Part shown: piece by piece, positions 50,421-56,422 of the stretch
How the letters are laid out: every line of letters starts with the position of its first letter
Numbering within the stretch: the stretch's first letter is position 1
DNA from: a virus
DNA length: 56,422 bases
IMG/VR virus record: IMGVR_UViG_3300021591_000001
Location: 1-56,422 of that record
Reading direction: 5' to 3' (one strand)
Position numbers and translations under genes: made by a program
The notes under the pieces: generated by a model
Database searches by the model: none
Told to the model about the DNA's origin: nothing
Seen by the model: the letters and a program-made list of their open reading frames with translations, nothing else

Positions 50421-53400
50421 TTATTCAGTCCAAAACTCCGGATCATCGAGTGTTCCGGTTGTGTCAATCTTTGGAGCACCGCGCGTCACAACAGGCGACT
50501 TCAAAGCGCGGGATGCGGTACGCGGGCCGCCTGGGTTGGACGCGCTCTTCACAACTTCCTCAAGCTGCTCAAGAGCGTAATCGTCGAGCTTCATGAGCTC
50601 GTCAACTTTTTCCTCAATTGCAGCCTCAAGCTCGGCCTGTGTGGTGAATTCGCCAAGAAGACCCTTTTCGGCCATCTTCTCTGCTATTATCCGTCTTCTC
50701 TCCCTCTCTAGCTTCGCAAGTCTGACCATAAGTGCCTGCTTCTCAGGGTCATTCTTCGACGCGATCTTGGAGTCGGGGCCGAACGGCGTTCTTGCTTGTT
50801 CAGCGAGGAACTCCTCTTCCTGATCAGCATTTGCCTCTTCGGAGACGGTTACTGTCTCGGGACTTTGTCGCGAGTCGCTTGAGAGCGGCTCGAGCTCTGC
50901 TTCAGCTAGTACAATCATCGCATCAGGGCCGAACTGCACGGTTGCCTCTCTAGTTATCGGATCGAACTCCACAACAGTGCCCTCCACACCTTCGTCACGG
51001 AGCTGCACTATGTCGTGAACGAGCTCGGGAGGTTCATCTCCGGTCGGCTCCCAATCGCTTGCAATCCGTACAGTGGAGCCAACAAGTATCTCCCCCGTAG
51101 ATGGCGGTGTGCTTTCCAGTTCCTTGACGTCGTCGATCAAATCACTACCGTACTGCTCGCTTCTGAAAACTTCGATCGGTGCTTTGTCGTCACCGTAAAC
51201 TTCACGTATGGCATCATCGTCGACATCAGTAGCAAGCACCTCGGCGATCTTCACACGGGACTCATCGTAAATCGACCACTTCTCGCCGGTACAAATAGCA
51301 ACGTACCCATCCTTCTCGACTCTGGCGACTGCTTGTTTGAGCTCCTGCTGGAACTCCTTCTCCTGCTCCTTGTTGACCTCGTCGGCGATATCCTTGGAGG
51401 TCACAGCATCCGTTTCGATTGTAGCGTCCGTTTCAAGAGACGCCTCCTTATACTTCTTGGGTATACGGTCCCACGCGGTCTGAGCAGCAATCCTCTTCGC
51501 CTCCTGCTTCGACTTACCCTTCACCTTCCAGTAGTGGTAAAGGGCGGTAGCGTAGGTCTTGAGGAACTGCTCTTGGTACTTCTTCGGGAGCTGGTCGATC
51601 TTCTTCTTCAGGACCTTATCGGATTTGGCTTCCTCGAGAAGCTCTTTGATCTGTTTCTGTCTCTCTGTCAGGGCCTCAGCTTGCGTGGAGGCCTCCTTGT
51701 GCTCTTCTGATGCAGCAGCTTCCTTATACTTCTTCGGAATTCGGTCCCAAGCGGTCTGAGCAGCTATTTGCTCTGCCTGAGCTTTCGATTTACCTTTCAC
51801 CTTCCAGTAGTGGTAAAGAGCAGAAGCGAACGTCTTCAGCCACTGCTCCTGGTACTTCTTCGGGAGCTGGTCGATCTTCTTCAGCGTGGTTTTGTCCTTC
51901 TTGTACTCGTCAAAAATCTCCTTGATCTGTTTCTGCCTCTCTGTCAGAGCTTCAGAGAGAAGTGTGCCAACAGTTTGTTTCAGTTCTTGTTTGAACTTCT
52001 CCTCCCTCTTCTTGGTCTCCTGCTCGCTTAACGAAACTGTCTCAGGAGACCAAAGGACGTTCGTTCCTTCCGTCAACTCAACGTCGAAGGAGTACTTTCC
52101 AGGTTTCACAGTCTGATCCTCCTTCGCGGCAGATGTGATCTTCTGAGAGGGTAACTCAGAAGACGTAGGAGGTGACTCAACCTCAGTAGGCTGTCCAAGA
52201 CCTCCAAAAGGTCTTTCCGGTTGAGCACTTGGGGCTGTCGTTTTGGTCGGAGCTTCGGGCTTAGGTGTCTCACCAAGACCGAACTTCTCCGCGAGCTCTT
52301 TGCGGATCTGATCGTAGCTCGCTCCCTCTTCAATCCGCTTGCGGACGTAGTTGAGTATCTCTCTAGGTTTGGTCTCTTTGGGAGCTTCTGCCTGTCCGGT
52401 GACGAGCTTCTGCCTGTAAATCTCGCGTATTTGCTCTTTAACGTCTTCAGGAGCGTAGGGGTAAACCTCCTCAAGCTCGTCCAGCGACATGTCTTCAAGG
52501 GGTGAATTTGCTTGAGCTGTTGTTTCCATCTCGGTCTCAGGAGTTTTCTCTTCGGATTCCTCCTCAGTCGTTTCTGTGGTTTCCTCCGTAGTCTCCTCAA
52601 CCGGGAGTTCTATCTCCTCAACTACATCGATCAAGTCGGCATCTTCCTGCGCCTCTTTCTTCTTCGCTGTATGGCGAGTAGGAGCTACGTTCGGGGAAAC
52701 GCCTAAGAGGCGTCTCTCAAGCTCCTGCGTCTCATCATCTGTCAGTCCACGAAGGTCTTGGAACAAAGACGCAACAGTTGGGATCGGCATGTCTGGGTAA
52801 CGCCGCAGGAGAGCTCTAGCCGACATCTCAAGGCGATCGAGGAAAGAGGATTTGTTCCAATCGGTGGCCTCTGCTTTAGCCTCCTCCTCTGCAGCTGTGA
52901 CCTCGCGTGCTGCCTTTTTGAGCAGCTCCCGCATCTTGATCAGATTCTCGACAGGGCCGGCGAAACCGATTGCGTTCTGCTGTGCAACGTCTTTCTCTTG
53001 CTCTTTGCGCTTGGTTTCGCTCTCCTCGAACTGCGCCGCGAAGAGCGAAGCCTCGTCACCGTAATCACCAAACCAGCGCATCCACATAGGAGAGCCGCGG
53101 TACGGTTTCTCTTTGTTATAAACATCTTTAGCCTTCTCCCCCTCGGGATAGGTTGCGCTCTTCTTTAGGCCGAGCAGCTCCGCAAGACGCTCGCGCAAGG
53201 TTCGCTTGCGTTCCTGCTTCTCGATCTCGGACGAGACCTCTATCACCTTCTCAGCAATTTCGTCGAGCAGGTCCTCCTTCTGTGCTTTCTTGTAATCACC
53301 ACGATCAACCGACGTATCAACGTGCATGCCACGAGGAGCCGTTTCAGGAGTGGTTGTCTTCGTGCGCTCGTAGTCCTCCTTAAACTTCTCCTCAGGATCT

Positions 53401-55319
53401 CCGTAGTCGCCGCGATCAACATAAGTCAACCTATCCTCGGGAGCGGGTGTCGAGCTTGCATTCTTGATCTCACCCATTACAAACTCCTCCTTTTCGCGCA
53501 AAAATTCCTCGAGAGCTTCGCTTGAGTCAAACTTCAGAAGCTCTCCGCCATCCCATGCGATCAACTCATCCTTCAGAGCAGCGACTTTAGCGGGCTTGAG
53601 CTCTTTCTTCGCGACCTTGTAGCGAAACTTCGCGTTCGGGTCCGCCGCTTCGCTACCCGGTGATATGCAAGAAACCTCAAAAAAGCGCAAACCTCTATTA
53701 AACTCAAAACAGCGACGCTGCTCCTTTTTACCGTCTGCTGTGATGACGGTAAAAACTTTGTTCTTGTAGTATCGTACGTGGTCGCAATACTCGCTTTCGT
53801 CTCTTGCAACGTTACCGCAAATCGAACAGATCGATTCGTCGCAGTTATGCACGAACACACCGTTAGCGACGTAGGTGCCGTCACTGGTCGTGAGGTTGAA
53901 AACTTCAACTGCCGCAGGTCTCTCGAAAGCAACTTTCTCAACACGCTGCATCCAGTATCCGGAATCGACTATAAAATCCTGCTCTTGACCCCCTGTGGTT
54001 GCCTCCCAACCTAAAGACTCAAAAAGAAGTCCTAACTCTGCGGAAGGCTCAATGCGCAGCAAAACCTCATCCTTGTTATAGGAGAGGGAGCTCGCTCGCG
54101 TTCTCAGCGCGAAGCAACACTGTAGTATAGCAGAAGCATACTCCCGAGGAACTGCAAGAACAGCGCTGCTCCGCCCCAGCTCGGCAGCGGCTGCGATCAA
54201 AGTGACAAGGAAGAGGCGTTTAAGAGGTTTCTCCAAGCGGCGGAGGGTTTCTGGAGTGAACTTCTCGACCGCTTCCGCAAGAGTAGGATCCGTCACTTCA
54301 ATAACAGGAACAAGCTTGTCGCCGTGGAAAAGTCGCTCAGCGCCTCCAAACCTACGCGCCACAAACTTCAAATAGGTCAAACGCTGATTGGACCCTCGCG
54401 GCAGGAGAAGCACAATCGACTCCAACGTCTTGAAGCCGGCGCCTATGTACCACGCAGCGAGCTCAACGACATGGTCGGGTAGAGACAAGTCGTCGCTCAC
54501 GTTCAAAGGAGACACCAAGAATTGCCCTGGTATGATATCCTCAGCGTTGACGAAGCGGAGAAGACGATCCTCGCGCACATCCTTCCAGAACTTCTGGTGT
54601 TCCGGGTCTGCTTTCTTGCTAGCGTGTACTACAATGCGGTTCGTTTCTTCGCCGCAAACGGGACAAACGCGAAAAGTCTTCGCTAACCTTCGCGGCGTGT
54701 AGACGTAAAAAGGGTGTTCAGGCGTCGCCAATATGGTCGAACACGCAGTCTCAACGCGTACCAGGCGGCCTTCAAAGGCGCGTCGGTGTGTTCGCTCGAC
54801 TGTCGCAGTCCCTGTCAGAGAAAGAACGCGCTCACCTTCTTGTACATCCTTAATAGATTTTGTCGAGCCATCACTCAGCAGAATCCCTGTCTCGCCGGGG
54901 AAGCACATCACACCCATAGAAACGTCTGTGAGAACGCCATCCTCTATCTGCTTTGCAACTTTGGGGGCCTTTTTCCGCGAAATCGCCATCAAGACGTCAA
55001 CACACTTCTCCTCAAAGTTCGGATAGGCATCAAGTATAATTCCAATAGCCTTTGACGGGTCGTCATTATCATGGTCGAGGTAAACTCCGCCTTTAACAAA
55101 GGTCTGATACGACTTCAAGAGCTCGTCCCACTCGAAGGCGTCGCCATTGTCGTTAGGCCCCCACTCCTCATAGGCAGAAATAGCACGGGCAACAACATAA
55201 ATGTAATCGTCACCGACTTCAGCAACCGGCTTCAAAGATTCCGCTTTAGGCCACGACGCGTCCTCGATCTTCTCAGCTGTACGTATTATCTTGATGCCTA
55301 CGCCAAACTTCTTAAACAT
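50421..55319 (-). CDS. Prohead protease with intein, fused to a long scaffold-like tail
   Basis: 1632 residues, 1278 after splicing. Residues 1-138 hold the protease: VYLDHDNDDPSKAIGII (catalytic His83) and GVLTDVSMGVM (Ser134), as in T4 gp21-like capsid maturation enzymes. An intein follows at 139-492, then CDESICSICGN...CDHV, a Cys/His segment resembling a zinc site also seen in the intact family. The rest is long, acidic and helical, with two tandem ChaB-like repeats and Glu/Thr-rich linkers, and probably serves as scaffold. The start ATG has only a weak ribosome site. A protease and scaffold in one reading frame is the oddity. Confidence 0.8.
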   Translation of the reverse strand: MFKKFGVGIKIIRTAEKIEDASWPKAESLKPVAEVGDDYIYVVARAISAYEEWGPNDNGDAFEWDELLKSYQTFVKGGVYLDHDNDDPSKAIGIILDAYPNFEEKCVDVLMAISRKKAPKVAKQIEDGVLTDVSMGVMCFPGETGILLSDGSTKSIKDVQEGERVLSLTGTATVERTHRRAFEGRLVRVETACSTILATPEHPFYVYTPRRLAKTFRVCPVCGEETNRIVVHASKKADPEHQKFWKDVREDRLLRFVNAEDIIPGQFLVSPLNVSDDLSLPDHVVELAAWYIGAGFKTLESIVLLLPRGSNQRLTYLKFVARRFGGAERLFHGDKLVPVIEVTDPTLAEAVEKFTPETLRRLEKPLKRLFLVTLIAAAAELGRSSAVLAVPREYASAILQCCFALRTRASSLSYNKDEVLLRIEPSAELGLLFESLGWEATTGGQEQDFIVDSGYWMQRVEKVAFERPAAVEVFNLTTSDGTYVANGVFVHNCDESICSICGNVARDESEYCDHVRYYKNKVFTVITADGKKEQRRCFEFNRGLRFFEVSCISPGSEAADPNAKFRYKVAKKELKPAKVAALKDELIAWDGGELLKFDSSEALEEFLREKEEFVMGEIKNASSTPAPEDRLTYVDRGDYGDPEEKFKEDYERTKTTTPETAPRGMHVDTSVDRGDYKKAQKEDLLDEIAEKVIEVSSEIEKQERKRTLRERLAELLGLKKSATYPEGEKAKDVYNKEKPYRGSPMWMRWFGDYGDEASLFAAQFEESETKRKEQEKDVAQQNAIGFAGPVENLIKMRELLKKAAREVTAAEEEAKAEATDWNKSSFLDRLEMSARALLRRYPDMPIPTVASLFQDLRGLTDDETQELERRLLGVSPNVAPTRHTAKKKEAQEDADLIDVVEEIELPVEETTEETTETTEEESEEKTPETEMETTAQANSPLEDMSLDELEEVYPYAPEDVKEQIREIYRQKLVTGQAEAPKETKPREILNYVRKRIEEGASYDQIRKELAEKFGLGETPKPEAPTKTTAPSAQPERPFGGLGQPTEVESPPTSSELPSQKITSAAKEDQTVKPGKYSFDVELTEGTNVLWSPETVSLSEQETKKREEKFKQELKQTVGTLLSEALTERQKQIKEIFDEYKKDKTTLKKIDQLPKKYQEQWLKTFASALYHYWKVKGKSKAQAEQIAAQTAWDRIPKKYKEAAASEEHKEASTQAEALTERQKQIKELLEEAKSDKVLKKKIDQLPKKYQEQFLKTYATALYHYWKVKGKSKQEAKRIAAQTAWDRIPKKYKEASLETDATIETDAVTSKDIADEVNKEQEKEFQQELKQAVARVEKDGYVAICTGEKWSIYDESRVKIAEVLATDVDDDAIREVYGDDKAPIEVFRSEQYGSDLIDDVKELESTPPSTGEILVGSTVRIASDWEPTGDEPPELVHDIVQLRDEGVEGTVVEFDPITREATVQFGPDAMIVLAEAELEPLSSDSRQSPETVTVSEEANADQEEEFLAEQARTPFGPDSKIASKNDPEKQALMVRLAKLERERRRIIAEKMAEKGLLGEFTTQAELEAAIEEKVDELMKLDDYALEQLEEVVKSASNPGGPRTASRALKSPVVTRGAPKIDTTGTLDDPEFWTE
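51445..51957 (-). repeat. Two tandem ChaB-like repeats inside the scaffold tail
   Basis: Each unit (about 240 bases, 80 residues: 51957-51718 and 51680-51445) contains LTERQKQIKE, IDQLPKKYQEQ, ALYHYWKVKGKSK and AQTAWDRIPKKYKEA. The fold matches ChaB-type domains. The two copies are close at the DNA level, which points to a recent duplication. Confidence 0.8.
53844..54905 (-). other. Intein in the prohead protease (354 residues, decayed endonuclease)
   Basis: Starts Cys139 (CFPGETGILLSDGSTK) and ends YVANGVFVHN followed by Cys493, so Cys1, the block B TPEHPFYVY histidine, terminal His-Asn and a +1 Cys are complete. The insertion lies four residues after Ser134, inside the active-site segment. 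Nuclease traces (AAWYIGAGFK, LIAAAAELGRS) lack the acidic residues. Splicing is probably active; homing probably not. Confidence 0.92.
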
Positions 55320-55320
55320 T

Positions 55321-55587
55321 TTACCAGCTCAAACCTAAAGACAAGGCAACGCTCTTGAGGTTGTTGATATAAGTGTCATCAGCTGTCTGCAAATCAATGG
55401 AGATATCCCCTGATGCGATCTTCTCCGCGAAACCTGGTATGTAGAGAAGACAAAGGATGAAGCTCTCTATAGGGTACTGAGCTGAAGAGTTCGCAGGAAT
55501 AATTAGTCTGCCCGCTACAGGAGAATCCCCAACAACTTTAAAATCAGGTACGACGATCTTTTCGTTCGTGTTGTTCGTCAAAACCAT
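55321..55587 (-). CDS. Small virion protein, family 5
   Basis: 88 residues. Starts MVLTNNTNEKIVVPDF and LIIPANSSAQYPIES, the same Asn/Thr then strand and Pro-rich turn layout as the collar-type proteins. The C-terminus ends GDISIDLQTADDTYINNLKS, a match to the gene at 55609 (ALTAAEQTQIDNIQKAL-type). Placed just before the protease. Confidence 0.65.
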   Translation of the reverse strand: MVLTNNTNEKIVVPDFKVVGDSPVAGRLIIPANSSAQYPIESFILCLLYIPGFAEKIASGDISIDLQTADDTYINNLKSVALSLGLSW

Positions 55588-55608
55588 CGCAAATCTCCTC
55601 CCAAAGCT

Positions 55609-55926
55609 TTACGATAAAATGTCGTATCCGGGAACCAAGGATTTCTGCCCTCTTGGTGTTCCCCAGTCCAAGTTCACAAACTGTAGCGCCTTTTGGATAT
55701 TATCGATTTGAGTTTGCTCTGCGGCAGTAAGAGATGCCGAGAGAGAACCATCGTCGAACTTTTCAAGAAGTCCTCGGGAGAACATAAAAGTCTTTAAGAA
55801 GCTCCCAAGAGGAAAGATGAGCGTCGACTCGGCTTTAGCAACCAATCTTCCCGCTATAGCAGCGTCGCCTGGGCTGTTGATCATCGGCACTGCAATGGTT
55901 TGCCTGCTCGAGTTAGTAATCCTCAT
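55609..55926 (-). CDS. Small virion protein, family 6
   Basis: 105 residues from ATG 55926 (GGGAGG upstream). MRITNSSRQTIAVPMINSPG and RLVAKAESTLIFPLGSFLK repeat the family pattern, closest to the 55321 gene; both share the late helix with I-x-N-x-x-K. Likely tandem paralogues made by duplication. Confidence 0.65.
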   Translation of the reverse strand: MRITNSSRQTIAVPMINSPGDAAIAGRLVAKAESTLIFPLGSFLKTFMFSRGLLEKFDDGSLSASLTAAEQTQIDNIQKALQFVNLDWGTPRGQKSLVPGYDILS

Positions 55927-55942
55927 ACTTACACCTCCCGTC

Positions 55943-56419
55943 TTAATATCCCCTGAAAGGTCCGATGAACGTAGCAGAACCACGATCATCGTCGGAGAGC
56001 AACTGCGGTCCTAAATAAGGACTGAATGACTTGATATCTTCAGGGTAATAATACTCCTTAGGTGATGTTTTTGATTCTTGTGCCATTTGTCGTTCTTGAA
56101 GCTCCGTCTTGAGCATTTGATAAACGACAGAGAGGTCTCCGTCCTTCAACGCCTCTAAAGCAACTTTCAACTCCCAATCCTGAAGAGTGGCGGTCTTGGC
56201 TTCAACCTTCGAGAGAATCCAGTTAGCCGGCACGCGAGTTTCCTCGAACCTGCGAACCGTCAAAGTGTACGGACGATCACCCGCGCCAACAACAATGCCT
56301 TCAACTTCAGTGCCCTCTACAACGACCCTCACAGGTGTGTTAGCGTCAATAGGAAGCTCCTCCGAAATTTGCTCCCTTACCGCACGTGCGCTGAGTATCA
56401 AATCCCGAAGGTCTGTCAT
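55943..56419 (-). CDS. Virion-associated protein near the right window edge
   Basis: 158 residues. The front (LPIDANTPVRVVVEGTEVEGIVVGAGDRPYTLTVRR) is a small beta domain of SH3 or Sm-like look; the rest is helical with an acidic end. Not recognised. It precedes the protease module in transcription order. The start ATG at 56419 is two bases inside the window, so a longer start cannot be excluded. Confidence 0.55.
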   Translation of the reverse strand: MTDLRDLILSARAVREQISEELPIDANTPVRVVVEGTEVEGIVVGAGDRPYTLTVRRFEETRVPANWILSKVEAKTATLQDWELKVALEALKDGDLSVVYQMLKTELQERQMAQESKTSPKEYYYPEDIKSFSPYLGPQLLSDDDRGSATFIGPFRGY

Positions 56420-56422
56420 GAA

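Noticed and set aside
51445-51957. CRISPR-like or noncoding tandem repeat
   Set aside because: The two units are long, in frame and code for repeated ChaB-like domains; no spacer pattern.
1-56422. tRNA genes
   Set aside because: No cloverleaf was noticed by eye in the few gaps; a tRNA search program would settle it.
1-56422. Lysis, terminase and portal genes
   Set aside because: No endolysin, holin, Walker-type large terminase or portal frame was found; they probably lie outside the window.

Overview
The window is part of the genome of a double-stranded DNA tailed phage with a contractile tail. It carries a tail sheath, tube, tape measure, baseplate hub/spike, gp25-like and J-like genes, plus a full DNA-replication set. 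The host is a bacterium: almost every start has an AGGAGG-type ribosome binding site and promoters look like sigma-70 sites (TATAAT). The host group cannot be read from the sequence. Packed inteins, a class II ribonucleotide reductase and a TnpB element would fit a thermophile, but that is a guess. Terminase, portal and lysis genes are not in the window and probably lie beyond the ends.

Layout. 1-8.0 kb, minus strand: nucleotide and DNA-modification genes (class II ribonucleotide reductase cut by the window edge, an intein-like protein, a resolvase-like nuclease, QueE, a phosphoribosyltransferase, dUTPase, DpdA, FolE2), then RecA, a ssDNA-binding candidate and a small unknown. 8.0-11.5 kb, minus: a uracil-DNA glycosylase/exonuclease/family A polymerase fusion containing an intein. 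11.6-17.1 kb, plus: DEAH helicase, 5'-3' exonuclease, an unknown, a DnaC-like loader, DnaB and a primase. 17.0-56.4 kb, minus: a late operon. Read in transcription order from the right end it gives small virion proteins, prohead protease (with intein), a decoration-protein candidate, major capsid protein (interrupted by a group I intron), connector genes with a sugar kinase, sheath, tube, tail-assembly chaperone (with frameshift), tape measure, baseplate, then tail-tip proteins mixed with glycosyltransferases, a radical SAM enzyme and a phosphatase, and finally a sigma-like factor.

Two insertions break the late operon: a plus-strand LAGLIDADG endonuclease beside the capsid gene (47.2-48.3 kb) and a TnpB element (41.6-42.9 kb).

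How it fits together. FolE2, QueE and DpdA point to 7-deazaguanine modification of phage DNA, with dUTPase and the glycosylase domain keeping uracil out. RecA, the resolvase-like nuclease, the DEAH helicase and the ssDNA-binding candidate suggest recombination-dependent replication. The sugar kinase, three or four glycosyltransferase genes and the radical SAM enzyme suggest that tail or surface structures are decorated. The most striking theme is self-splicing and homing DNA: two inteins, two free-standing intein-like proteins and a group I intron, sitting in or next to the polymerase, protease, reductase and capsid genes. All calls are by eye; no database search or structure prediction was run.
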